Shown: positions 41,654 to 50,111 of the stretch, in pieces
Position numbering within the stretch: position 1 is the first letter of the stretch
Layout of the letters: every line of letters begins with the position of its first letter
From: CAXXOK01 sp963675655
GTDB lineage: Bacteria; Bacillota; Clostridia; Christensenellales; Aristaeellaceae
DNA length: 64,000 nt
Assembly: GCA_963675655.1 (NCBI GenBank)
Contig: OY776489.1
Coordinates: 186,001 to 250,000, forward strand
Direction: 5' to 3'
Program-made: the position numbers and the translations under genes
The notes under the pieces: generated by a model
Told to the model about the DNA's origin: nothing
Database searches by the model: none
What the model saw: only the letters and a program-made list of their open reading frames with translations

Positions 41654-43261
41654 TTATCCTTTCACACCGCCAGAGGTAAGCCCGGCTACCAGATGCTTCT
41701 CGATCAGCATAAACAGGATGACGACCGGAATGGTTGCCAGCAATGCCGAAGCAAACAGGTATTGCCATTCAATCATATTAAAGGAACTGAATTGGGTAAT
41801 GCCGACCGTAATCGGCTTCTTAATCGGCGTGGAGATGAGGACTGTGGAAATGGTGTACTCGTTCCACGCGTTAATAAACACGAAGATCAGCGTCGTTACA
41901 ATACCTGGGGCCGCCATTGGCAAGAGTACATGCCACAGCGAGCCGCCTACGCTGCACCCGTCAATGCTGGCCGCCTGCTCCATTTCCGGCGAAATCGCCA
42001 CAAACGTGCCGTGTAAAAGCCAGATAGCAAACGCTTGATTGAATGCTGCATTAATCAGCATAAGACCCACGATGGTATCGTTCAGCTTCAGGAAGGTCAT
42101 CAACTGGGATATGCCAACCAGCAGCACAATGGGCGCGAACATTTGGCTCATAATAACAAAGCCGAGGAATATCTTCTTTCCTTTAAAGCGCATACGCGCC
42201 ATGGCATAGGCTGCGGGAATACCACACACCAAAGCCAACAGCGTTGCCCCGCCGGACAGCATCAGGGAGTTGAGCAGGAAGCGCGGCACGTTCCGGTTGA
42301 CAATATCCGTGATGTTGGACCATACCCACTGGGTAGGGAAGATATGCTTAAAATACATATCCGTCGTCTCGGCATTATCCCGAAATGCGGTAATCAGCAT
42401 TACATAATACGGGTACAGCACCATCGCGCACATGCCGATGACAAACACATACAGCGCGCCGCGCGCAAGCGTACGGCTCAAGGATTCCTTGGTAAGCTTG
42501 ATAGCTTCTACCATCACCAGGAATAATAGCGGAAGCAGCAACCACAGCGAAAGCAACGAGTGATAGGTTAATTCCTCCAGCAACGCTCCGGCTTTCTCCC
42601 CACCCTGGCCACCATATAAAAATGCGTCCGCGGCGGTAATCAGTGCCGTAAGCCGCTGAGAAGGTTCCTGCGATAGCTGCGTGATGATCTGCCGCTGGAA
42701 CATGCTGACCGTATAGAAATGGAATATCGGTATCAACAGCATAGCAACCAGTGTAAACGCACAGGCAATTTGCCGAATCATCACCGTTCTTTTAGATAAT
42801 TCCACCGGCTCCCGATCCACCGTGCCGGGCAGCGTTACCAGTAAAAGAACAGCCGCCAGCACCACCAGCGCAATCGCCGCCAGCAGCAGCCAGCCGGCCG
42901 GTAAGCCGGAAGCGATGAAATCCCAGCCGTTGCGCGTTACCGTTGCCGCAACCCGGAACGTAATGAGCGATGTGGTTTCCCCTTTGGAGTTTACGCGTTC
43001 GGTGATGGTTTCGTTCACGTTTACATCACCAAAACTGCCCTGCGCGGCGTACGCTACCGCGGCTTCGTCCACTTCTGCGCGGGCAGTCACATAGCGTTCG
43101 TCCCCAACAAAGGTATTGCCGGATTTTTTTGTATATACATCCGTGCTGAACTGGTAAATCGGCAAAGAAAACAACACGATAACCAACACCAGCGACGCTA
43201 GTATCAGGTACAGCGCGCGTAGATTATTCTTTTTCACCAATTCGGATGATCGTCTTTTCAT
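41654..43261 (-). CDS. sugar ABC permease (MalG type) with a long N-terminal extension
   Basis: This 535-residue protein has a C-terminal half (from about residue 265) that is a normal MalG-type permease, with six helices, the EAA loop EQAASIDGCSVGGSLWHVLL and the family end AGLTSGGVKG. The N-terminal 260 residues are extra: helix at 15-36, an 85-residue extracytoplasmic part (37-120), helices near 121-146 and 164-186, a second outer loop (187-233) and a helix near 234-256. Usual MalG proteins are 275-300 residues. The MalF partner ends 2 bases before the start. Neighbouring NahK, NagA and NagB genes suggest an amino-sugar oligosaccharide substrate. Confidence 0.88.
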   Translation of the reverse strand: MKRRSSELVKKNNLRALYLILASLVLVIVLFSLPIYQFSTDVYTKKSGNTFVGDERYVTARAEVDEAAVAYAAQGSFGDVNVNETITERVNSKGETTSLITFRVAATVTRNGWDFIASGLPAGWLLLAAIALVVLAAVLLLVTLPGTVDREPVELSKRTVMIRQIACAFTLVAMLLIPIFHFYTVSMFQRQIITQLSQEPSQRLTALITAADAFLYGGQGGEKAGALLEELTYHSLLSLWLLLPLLFLVMVEAIKLTKESLSRTLARGALYVFVIGMCAMVLYPYYVMLITAFRDNAETTDMYFKHIFPTQWVWSNITDIVNRNVPRFLLNSLMLSGGATLLALVCGIPAAYAMARMRFKGKKIFLGFVIMSQMFAPIVLLVGISQLMTFLKLNDTIVGLMLINAAFNQAFAIWLLHGTFVAISPEMEQAASIDGCSVGGSLWHVLLPMAAPGIVTTLIFVFINAWNEYTISTVLISTPIKKPITVGITQFSSFNMIEWQYLFASALLATIPVVILFMLIEKHLVAGLTSGGVKG

Positions 43262-43263
43262 CG

Positions 43264-44148
43264 TTACTGCTCATCCTTCCGCATCGAAATCAGCATATAC
43301 ACACCGGCAACAACGCACAAAATCATAAAGCCGATGACGGACAGCGCTGTTGCAGGCCCCTTTTCCTGATCGTAAAAAGCCAGCATATACAGATAGGTGA
43401 TCATCGTATCGGTTTTATTGGCCGGTGCACCTTTGGTGATGGTGTAAATAATCGGGAAAGAATTAAAAACGTAGATGATGTTAAGCACCGTACTGACCGT
43501 AAGTGCGGGACGAACCAGCGGAATGGTTACCCGGGTCAGCTTTTTCCATACGCCCGCACCATCCACCGTAGCCGCCTCATAATAAGCGCTGTCGATAGAT
43601 TGTAAACCGGCCAGCACACAGAAAGCGACAAACGGAATGGTAACAAATATACCTACGCCGCACTCCCACATAAACTCAATCTGGTAGGAAGCGCGCCAAT
43701 TGATCGCGTCTTTAATAATGCCGAGATTCAACAGGACGTTATTCAGATTGCCGTATTCAAAGTTGATAATATAGTTCCAAATAGACGCCTGGATAACCAG
43801 CGAGGTCGCCCAAGGAAAAACCACGATCGAACGCGCAATTTTCCGGCCATGGAACTGGGAGTTCATCACCATAGCGACGATAAAACCAAATAAAGTGGAA
43901 ATGACTACAACCGAAACTACCCACATCAGCGTGTTGAGCATGACCGTGCCGAAAACTTTATCACTTACGGCAGCCTCAAAATTTCCAAACCCGATGAACG
44001 AACCGACGACACCCGCTTTGGAAATCTCGCTGAAGGAAAGTTTGAATACGATGAAAATCGGGAAGACGACAAATATCGTCATGAGTAAAAGACTGGGAAG
44101 CAACCAGAGATATGGTTCCCATTTACGGCGTACAAGAATCGTATTCAA
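43264..44148 (-). CDS. sugar ABC permease (MalF type)
   Basis: This 294-residue permease of the CUT1 family has six helices, the N-terminal WEPYLWLLPSLLLMTIFVVF and the EAA loop YYEAATVDGAGVWKKLTRVTIP. It pairs with the MalG-type protein encoded 2 bases downstream and receives substrate from the binding protein encoded upstream. No dedicated ATPase gene is present in the operon. As for many CUT1 systems in Firmicutes, a shared MsmK-like ATPase elsewhere probably supplies energy. Confidence 0.92.
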   Translation of the reverse strand: MNTILVRRKWEPYLWLLPSLLLMTIFVVFPIFIVFKLSFSEISKAGVVGSFIGFGNFEAAVSDKVFGTVMLNTLMWVVSVVVISTLFGFIVAMVMNSQFHGRKIARSIVVFPWATSLVIQASIWNYIINFEYGNLNNVLLNLGIIKDAINWRASYQIEFMWECGVGIFVTIPFVAFCVLAGLQSIDSAYYEAATVDGAGVWKKLTRVTIPLVRPALTVSTVLNIIYVFNSFPIIYTITKGAPANKTDTMITYLYMLAFYDQEKGPATALSVIGFMILCVVAGVYMLISMRKDEQ

Positions 44149-44175
44149 TATCCGTTCCCCCCATCATTATGAAAG

Positions 44176-44202
44176 GGAGGGCTCGGTTTTGCCGAGCCCT
44201 CC
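44176..44202 (-). terminator. perfect hairpin between binding protein and permease genes
   Basis: An 11-bp perfect stem, GGAGGGCTCGG (44176-44186) and CCGAGCCCTCC (44192-44202), lies 17 bases after the binding-protein stop. On the minus strand it is followed by CTTTC. It is probably a partial terminator or 3' stabiliser that keeps binding-protein mRNA in excess. Confidence 0.75.
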
Positions 44203-44218
44203 GCACGTGTTTACCGTT

Positions 44219-45475
44219 TTACTGTGCAACCGAAGCCTGCAGCTCATCCAAGAGGGTCTGCACGTCGCCGCCCAGCAGCGCGTTCTGCTCTACTTCGATG
44301 ACGCCCTGCTTCACATCTACCCAGTTGCTCATCGCGGTCGGGTAGAACTGGCAGCTGTCCAGAACGTTCAGCCACGCTTCAAAGCTGGGATCTGCTTCCA
44401 CAAGGTAGGAAACCGCGGAAGACACAGCAGGCAGGAAGCCTTCCATGCTTACCCAGCCAGTGTACATTGCGGGGCTGTAGAAGAAATCCAGGAACTTGCC
44501 GATCGCGGCATTACGAGCATCCTGATCGGGATACGCGTCGTCTTTAAAGGCCATTACACGATCCATAACGCCGGTGGCGCCAGCTTCCGCACCTTCGTTA
44601 TGCGGCAGCGCAGCGGTACCGAAGTTAACGCTGTAGCCTTTTTCATCCAGGTAAGTCGGCAGCTGGTTGGTGGTGATAACCATCGCCATCTTGCCCGCGC
44701 CGAACATATCCTGCAGGTCATAACGGGTCTGCGTAGCGGGGCTGGGGTTGGTGAAGCCGTTGTTATACAGGCCGATCGCGAAATTGATGGCTTCTACGTT
44801 GGCAGCAGAGTTAAGCGCCCAGTTGCCGTCCGCATCCACAAAACCGCCGTTGTTGTTCCACACATAGTAGGAGAAAGCAGCCTGGCCTTCATCGGTGGTC
44901 ATATCCATGCCCCAGGGGTACACGGCGCCATCGTAGTAGTCCACGATCTGCTGGCAGGCATCTTCCAGTTCCGCCCAGGTGGTGGGAACGTCGATGCCGA
45001 CTTCGTCGAAGATGTCCTGATTGTAGTACATCGCACGGGCAGAAGCCAGATCCGGCACAGCCCATACGGTATCGTCAATCACAGACTGGGCGATAAAGGA
45101 CGGGAAGAAATCGTTATACAGCTCTTCGGAGCAATAATCCGTCACCGGCAGCAACAAACCTTCGGTCGCGTAATCAGCGAAGGTATCGATGTTGAGGATG
45201 TCGGGTGCATTGCCGTTGCTGATACGAGTGCTGACAACCGTGTACACATCGTTCCAGGAAACGACTTCCAGGTTCAGCTTGATGCCGGGGTTGGCTGCTT
45301 CAAACAGATCCACGAAGTTGGAGCCGTCAATACCGGTACCCAAGAACCAGTTGTTGGTATTGTTACCATACTGGCAGATGATGACATCCAGGGTGATGTC
45401 ATCTTCGGCAGCGGCAAAGCCGATGCAGGAGACGGCGAGCAAGACGGTCAAAACCAGGGCAACGATTTTTTTCAT
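44219..45475 (-). CDS. extracellular sugar-binding protein, family 1
   Basis: This 418-residue exported protein of the MalE-like SBP family begins with a signal peptide (MKKIVALVLTVLLAVSCIGF then AAAEDD). The mature part starts with ITLDVIICQYG and contains GNAPDILNIDTFADYA and a C-terminal WVSMEGFLPA segment typical of CUT1 binding proteins. A cysteine occurs at residue 17 (AVSC), but it is followed by more hydrophobic and small residues and an AAA site, so lipid anchoring is uncertain. It is the first gene of the transporter operon, behind the promoter and inverted repeat at 45498-45555. Confidence 0.92.
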   Translation of the reverse strand: MKKIVALVLTVLLAVSCIGFAAAEDDITLDVIICQYGNNTNNWFLGTGIDGSNFVDLFEAANPGIKLNLEVVSWNDVYTVVSTRISNGNAPDILNIDTFADYATEGLLLPVTDYCSEELYNDFFPSFIAQSVIDDTVWAVPDLASARAMYYNQDIFDEVGIDVPTTWAELEDACQQIVDYYDGAVYPWGMDMTTDEGQAAFSYYVWNNNGGFVDADGNWALNSAANVEAINFAIGLYNNGFTNPSPATQTRYDLQDMFGAGKMAMVITTNQLPTYLDEKGYSVNFGTAALPHNEGAEAGATGVMDRVMAFKDDAYPDQDARNAAIGKFLDFFYSPAMYTGWVSMEGFLPAVSSAVSYLVEADPSFEAWLNVLDSCQFYPTAMSNWVDVKQGVIEVEQNALLGGDVQTLLDELQASVAQ

Positions 45476-45497
45476 GGTTTTCCCCTCCCATTTATAT

Positions 45498-45555
45498 TGA
45501 AACGTTAATACGTTTCATCTTAAACCATTATAGCTGTTTTAGATAGATTTTACAA
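45498..45555 (-). promoter_or_regulatory. promoter and operator of the sugar ABC transporter operon
   Basis: On the minus strand TTGTAA (45550-45555) and TATAAT (45527-45532) are 17 bases apart. A perfect inverted repeat TGAAACG-6-CGTTTCA (45498-45517) lies between the expected transcription start and the ribosome binding site, where a LacI-type repressor could act. Confidence 0.78.
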
Positions 45556-45621
45556 TCAACTTCTTTGCTCCGCTCAAAAACGGATTCTACTAAAACGGTT
45601 TTTTCAGAAGCTCCTCAAAGC

Positions 45622-45660
45622 CTTGTATTTATTACAAGTTATCGCTGTATACTGTATACA
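45622..45660. promoter_or_regulatory. two palindromic sites upstream of the transporter promoter
   Basis: TGTATAC-T-GTATACA (45646-45660) is a perfect palindrome of the kind bound by GntR/FadR-type regulators. CTTGTA/TACAAG (45622-45638) lies next to it. They are about 70-130 bases upstream of the binding-protein promoter. Confidence 0.45.
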
Positions 45661-45739
45661 ATTTATCTCGCCTTGTAAACAGCTTCGTGAATTTAGAACA
45701 GAGTAGGAACAACCTGATATCAACAAATATACCACAATT

Positions 45740-46597
45740 TCACAGTTTGTCCAGCCCGTAATCTCGAACGCAGCGGCGAATACCCAATACCGAGTCTTCA
45801 AACCGGATGCCTTCCGCTTTGCTTTTACCGCAGTCCATGCACAGGCTGCGTTGTTTGCCCGTAACCGGCAAAATTTCCAAGTCGTTCAGGTTGAGTTCGC
45901 TGCGCCATGCCTGCGCAATTTCCCACGTATTCGCCGTGCTTTCGCTGCCGTAATTGTACACTCCGCCGGGCATTGCAAACACACGGGGAAGGTTTTCGAT
46001 GACCTGCCATACGTAGGTTACGCCGCGATAATCCGACGCGGACAGTTTCAGCGGTTCCCGCTTCATTGCCGCCATCAACAGCTTGATCAACAGGTTGGAC
46101 CGCGTAGGGTACTGGTATCCAGGCAAATCGTACATCCAGGTCAGTCGCAGTGATACAGCTTCCGGCGAGGATTCGGTAACCAGCGTTTCCGCTTCCAGTT
46201 TATGCTGCCCGTAAACATTGGCAGGCGCAAGCGGGTCCAACTCCATAAAAGGCCCCAACCCTTCGCAGCCTCCATACACCTGGTCGGACGAGCAAAACAC
46301 GAATTTCCCCCCGACTCCGGCTGTAATCTGTGCCAGCGTTTGCGGCAGCAGAACATTGGTGAGGTAGGATTCTTCCGGGTGCTGCTGCGCATAATTCGTA
46401 TCGGATATCGCCGCTGTGTGCAGTACAATATCCGGTGCGTTTGCGGTAAAAATCGTCTCCAGCTGCCGTACCCGTTCCGCTGTCAATACACCGCGCAGCA
46501 AAGAGGATGGCAACGCCGTTACCTCGTACTTCTGCCGAAGATAGTTTTGCGCCCGCGCACCAAGGAATCCGGTCGCACCCGTTATGAGTATTTTCAT
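45740..46597 (-). CDS. RmlD-like extended SDR sugar reductase/epimerase
   Basis: This 285-residue NAD(P)-binding protein starts KILITGATGFLGARAQNYL (Rossmann GxxGxxG) and has SSDQVYGG, YGQHKLEAE (catalytic YxxxK) and LRLTWMYDLPG, the pattern of dTDP-4-dehydrorhamnose reductase relatives. In this operon it follows a nucleotidyltransferase, NahK and a Gfo/Idh oxidoreductase, so it probably reduces or epimerises a nucleotide- or phospho-sugar derived from an N-acetylhexosamine. Its ATG overlaps the Gfo/Idh stop as ATGA (46594-46597). A second, truncated RmlD lies at 59.5 kb. Confidence 0.78.
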   Translation of the reverse strand: MKILITGATGFLGARAQNYLRQKYEVTALPSSLLRGVLTAERVRQLETIFTANAPDIVLHTAAISDTNYAQQHPEESYLTNVLLPQTLAQITAGVGGKFVFCSSDQVYGGCEGLGPFMELDPLAPANVYGQHKLEAETLVTESSPEAVSLRLTWMYDLPGYQYPTRSNLLIKLLMAAMKREPLKLSASDYRGVTYVWQVIENLPRVFAMPGGVYNYGSESTANTWEIAQAWRSELNLNDLEILPVTGKQRSLCMDCGKSKAEGIRFEDSVLGIRRCVRDYGLDKL

Positions 46598-47940
46598 CGT
46601 TTCCCCCTGGCCTTTGCCTGTTCCTGTCGCATTTCATAGGGCAGCATTTGCCCTGCCAGCAAGCGCGAATCCTCCGCCAGATACACCAGCCGGTGGCCGA
46701 CCATAGAATCCTCCAAGGTCGTACAGCACAAGGAGGTGGGTTCTCCCCGCAACAGGGAAACAAAATCCTTCACCAGTGCCTGATCGCCGCCGCCATGCTC
46801 ACGCCCGAGCGCAATGTCCGGTTTGCGCACATCCACAGCAGACGTGTGTACCGTATATTCCTCCACGCCTCCCGCTTTTTCCGGCGCAATCAGCGATACG
46901 GTAAACTTCTCGTCCTCAAACCGACCGGCCGCTTCGCCTTTCGTTCCCGTAATATGAATGCGCCGGGACGATTTTGCCGCGCCGCCGTTCATTGAAAACG
47001 TAACCGTAGCACCGTTTTGCATCGGAACAAGCACCGACTGGTGATCGACAATCTGAATATTGCACCGGTATACGCAGCGGCTGTAAGGGTTATCCGGTTG
47101 CATTAACAACCGCAGTTTTTCTTGCTTTGTCGCATCGTCGAAGCCTAAATCATGCCAGATGTTTGCCGCCCAACGCTGCGGATACTCCAGATATAACCGC
47201 CGTGCGGAATAGGGACATTCTCGCTCCACCGGGCAATTGAGCAGGCAGTGCGTGCCCGCGCCTTGCGGCGCCTGCTCCGGCCGGAATTGAAACAGCGATC
47301 CTACGCTGGCAACGCCGGCTGGCCGGGTTTCCCCCATCAGCCACGCTAATAAATCCAGATCATGGCTGCACTTGGAAAGCAGCATCCCAGAACCGCAAAT
47401 TTCCGGCGAGGCATATTTTCCGCGTACATAGGAAACCGATTCGTGAAAATAGCTCACCTGCTCGCTCATACGCAAATTGATGATTTTCCCCAGTTCTCCC
47501 GCCACAATCATCTCTTTCAGTTTGCGGTAAAACGGGGCGTACCGAAGCACATGGCAAACCATTACACGCCGTCCCGTTTCCCGGGCGCAGCAAAGCAAAC
47601 GGTCCGCCTCCTGCCGGTTTAATGCAACCGGTTTTTCCAGCAGTACGTCATACCCGCTTTTTAATAGTGGTATCGTGGTGTCCACATGCTGCGGGTCCAT
47701 CGTTCCGTTAATGGCAGCATCAGCAAAACGGGGTACGCTTACCAGCTCCTCCACAGTGGAAAAGCAATGCTCCATCGGTATGCCGAAGGTATCCCGCGCC
47801 ATACGCACATGGCTTGGGTCTACATCCGCAACCCCTACAATTTGCAGCTGGTCGAGATGCCGCAACGCCTCACGGGCATAAATCGTCGCGCGAGCGCCCA
47901 TGCCAACGACAATCGCTTTTACCGGCGTTTGTCTGTTCAA
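46594..47940 (-). CDS. Gfo/Idh/MocA-family oxidoreductase
   Basis: This 448-residue protein has the N-terminal Rossmann fold AIVVGMGARATIYA, the family lysine in LLEKPVALNR and a C-terminal beta-sheet domain with SGMLLSKCSHDLDLLAWLMG. It also has extra cysteine-containing segments (LLNCPVERECPYS, RCVYRCN) near residues 233-300, present in a long subgroup of the family. It probably oxidises or reduces a sugar carbonyl/hydroxyl with NAD(P). Translation begins at TTG (47938-47940) after GGGAGGGG. Overlap with the next gene and the position after NahK place it in the amino-sugar operon. Confidence 0.85.
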   Translation of the reverse strand: MNRQTPVKAIVVGMGARATIYAREALRHLDQLQIVGVADVDPSHVRMARDTFGIPMEHCFSTVEELVSVPRFADAAINGTMDPQHVDTTIPLLKSGYDVLLEKPVALNRQEADRLLCCARETGRRVMVCHVLRYAPFYRKLKEMIVAGELGKIINLRMSEQVSYFHESVSYVRGKYASPEICGSGMLLSKCSHDLDLLAWLMGETRPAGVASVGSLFQFRPEQAPQGAGTHCLLNCPVERECPYSARRLYLEYPQRWAANIWHDLGFDDATKQEKLRLLMQPDNPYSRCVYRCNIQIVDHQSVLVPMQNGATVTFSMNGGAAKSSRRIHITGTKGEAAGRFEDEKFTVSLIAPEKAGGVEEYTVHTSAVDVRKPDIALGREHGGGDQALVKDFVSLLRGEPTSLCCTTLEDSMVGHRLVYLAEDSRLLAGQMLPYEMRQEQAKARGKR

Positions 47941-47985
47941 AACGTCACCCCTCCCTTTGCCGCTACTCTGTTTACCCTTTGCGTG

Positions 47986-49044
47986 TCAATACTTCGCGAT
48001 AATCTGGTTCATCTGCTCCCATTTACGCTCCATATCCTCTACCAACGCAAACTGCGTGCGCGCCCGGTCCAAATTATGTTCCGGCCGGGAGATAGCGTAA
48101 TAAGGATCACCCTGTAAATAATCCGTTAAAAAGCGCACCCCATTTTCCAGCGTCATCATTTTGGCGCCCATAGGCAGCGTTTCTTTTTCGCGTTTGGTCA
48201 GGCGAGAACCGCAAACCGCCAAAAACCCTTTCGCATAGGTTTCGTACAGAGGAAGAGAAAGGGTCACCTTACGCAGATCCTTCTCATCCTCAGCAGCCGT
48301 GCTGGCCCCAAAGCGGATGGAATCGCCAAAGTCATTGGCGACCAGCCCGGGCATTACTGTGTCCAGATCGATCACACACAATGCCGTGTGGTCTTTCTCA
48401 TCCAGAATCACGTTATTCAGCTTCGTATCGTTATGCGTCACGCGCAGGGGCAACTTGCCAGCAGCCAGCAGCTGCATCATAAAGCCAGCTTCCTGTTCAT
48501 GCCGTAGCGCAAAGGCAATTTCCTTTTCCACTTCCTGCCGCCGCCTTACGGTATCGGCCTGCACCGCGGCGCGAAAGGCGCGGTATCGCACAGGCGTATC
48601 ATGAAAATGCGCAATAGTCTCGTGCAGCGTTTCCGCCGGAAAATCTGCCAACAAGTTTTGAAACGTACCAAACGCTATTGCGCTCTGGTAAAAATCCTCC
48701 GCGCTTTCCGGGCTGTTCAGGCTAATGCCGCCGTTGACAAACTCGTACATGCGCCAGTATTCGCCTTCACCGTTTTGATAATACGGCTTTCCATTCTTGA
48801 CATGTACAAGCGTAAGCACATGGCGGGGGTCCGCATCCTGTTTCGCCAGATATTTCGTAACAGAATCAATATTCTCCATCAGCGCCGGTACATTGGTAAA
48901 CACACGGCGGTTGACTTTCTGTAATATATACCGGTGCGGCGCATCGGTTGTCACCAGAAACGTTTGGTTAATATGCCCGCTGCCGTAGCGCTCGCAGGTG
49001 ACGACCGCGCCATCCAGCTGGAATTGATCCAGAATCTCGCGCAT
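47986..49044 (-). CDS. nahK: N-acetylhexosamine 1-kinase (NahK type)
   Basis: This 352-residue kinase of the aminoglycoside phosphotransferase fold should phosphorylate GlcNAc/GalNAc at C1 with ATP. It closely follows the bifidobacterial NahK as I know it: YGSGHINQTFLVTTD near residue 20, ETIAHFHDTP, PLRVTHNDTKLNNVI (catalytic loop), VIDLDTVMPG (metal site), DFGDSIRFGAST and a PEHNL near the end. A GGAGG sets the start at 49044; the upstream frame is unsupported. It lies 5 bases after the nucleotidyltransferase gene, which would activate the product to a nucleotide sugar. Confidence 0.9.
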   Translation of the reverse strand: MREILDQFQLDGAVVTCERYGSGHINQTFLVTTDAPHRYILQKVNRRVFTNVPALMENIDSVTKYLAKQDADPRHVLTLVHVKNGKPYYQNGEGEYWRMYEFVNGGISLNSPESAEDFYQSAIAFGTFQNLLADFPAETLHETIAHFHDTPVRYRAFRAAVQADTVRRRQEVEKEIAFALRHEQEAGFMMQLLAAGKLPLRVTHNDTKLNNVILDEKDHTALCVIDLDTVMPGLVANDFGDSIRFGASTAAEDEKDLRKVTLSLPLYETYAKGFLAVCGSRLTKREKETLPMGAKMMTLENGVRFLTDYLQGDPYYAISRPEHNLDRARTQFALVEDMERKWEQMNQIIAKY

Positions 49045-49049
49045 AGCAC

Positions 49050-49961
49050 TTACCTCCAAAGCGTAGCGGGATACATCCCGTCCGCCTTCATTTTTGCAAT
49101 CGCCGCTTTTACTTTCCCCATATCTTCGTGATAGGTAACCCCATACCATTTTTCATGCGTCGGCAATACTGTAACCGTCGCTTTCCCTTCGTGAATCAGT
49201 TGGTTGGGGATCAGCGGTAAAAAATACTCGCACTTCAAAGGATTTTCCAGCAGCGCCTGCCGCAGGTACGCGGCGAACCGTGCCTCAATCTCATGTAGAA
49301 CCGAAGGCTGGAATCCCCAGAAGTTCATGCTGACAATCGTGCCATCCGGTAAAAAGGTAAAATGCTCGCCATCCTCTGTAAAAGCCGCCCCGCCTTGACG
49401 CGGTTCGATGTGCGTACGCTCCACAATTTCTGTTAAGCAGCCGTTTTCGACCCGGCAAATGCCGCGCGCCACATGTCCGTTTTCCGTAAGTGTGTTTTGA
49501 ATATCATACCCCACCATAACATGTTCACCGGCCTCATGCGGTTTGGAAAGGTAAGCGGCCAGCTGCTCATACGCAGTGCGCCCATAAAAATCGTCCGCGT
49601 TGATCACGGCAAAAGGCGCGTTAATTTTCTCTTTGGCACACAGCACAGCATGTGCCGTTCCCCATGGTTTTGTACGTCCCCGCGGTATGCTGAAGCCCTC
49701 CGGCAATACATCCAGCCGCTGATAAGCGTAAACCAACTCCACAAAAGGTGCGATACGGTTGCCAATTACCTCGCGAAAATCAGCTTCCATTTCCGGTTTG
49801 ATAATGCAAACTACTTTGCCAAAGCCCGCGCGAATCGCATCAAAAATCGAATAGTCTATGATGATTTGTCCCTGTTCATCCACGGGATCAATCTGTTTCA
49901 GGCCGCCATACCGGCTGCCCATACCCGCTGCCATAATGACCAGAATCGGCTTATGCTCCAC
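49050..49961 (-). CDS. sugar-1-phosphate nucleotidyltransferase
   Basis: This 303-residue protein has the nucleotidyltransferase start ILVIMAAGMGSRYGGLKQID, YAYQRLDVLPEGF, GRTKPWGTAHAVLCAK and INADDFYG (the metal-binding Asp pair). It resembles the NDP-sugar pyrophosphorylases that accompany NahK in Firmicutes and bifidobacteria. The likely reaction is NTP plus HexNAc-1-phosphate to NDP-HexNAc and pyrophosphate. Start is GTG (49959-49961) after GGGGAGG. It is the first gene of the operon that runs to 45740, divergent from the AraC regulator. Confidence 0.85.
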   Translation of the reverse strand: MEHKPILVIMAAGMGSRYGGLKQIDPVDEQGQIIIDYSIFDAIRAGFGKVVCIIKPEMEADFREVIGNRIAPFVELVYAYQRLDVLPEGFSIPRGRTKPWGTAHAVLCAKEKINAPFAVINADDFYGRTAYEQLAAYLSKPHEAGEHVMVGYDIQNTLTENGHVARGICRVENGCLTEIVERTHIEPRQGGAAFTEDGEHFTFLPDGTIVSMNFWGFQPSVLHEIEARFAAYLRQALLENPLKCEYFLPLIPNQLIHEGKATVTVLPTHEKWYGVTYHEDMGKVKAAIAKMKADGMYPATLWR

Positions 49962-50111
49962 GAAAGAACGCCTCCCCTTATTCCTCCCTTATTGTAGCAA
50001 AGCGCACTAGGAATTGCATTATCATTTCGGACGGAATATTTATCATTTTCGTCGTGTTTTTCTTGACGCAACTGCGCTATTGTGGCAAACTGGCAGCAGG
50101 AGGATACGCAC

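Noticed and set aside
43895..45508. A 537-codon plus-strand frame opposite the sugar-binding protein gene.
   Set aside because: It is the antisense shadow of the binding-protein gene; it lacks a ribosome binding site and any recognisable domain.
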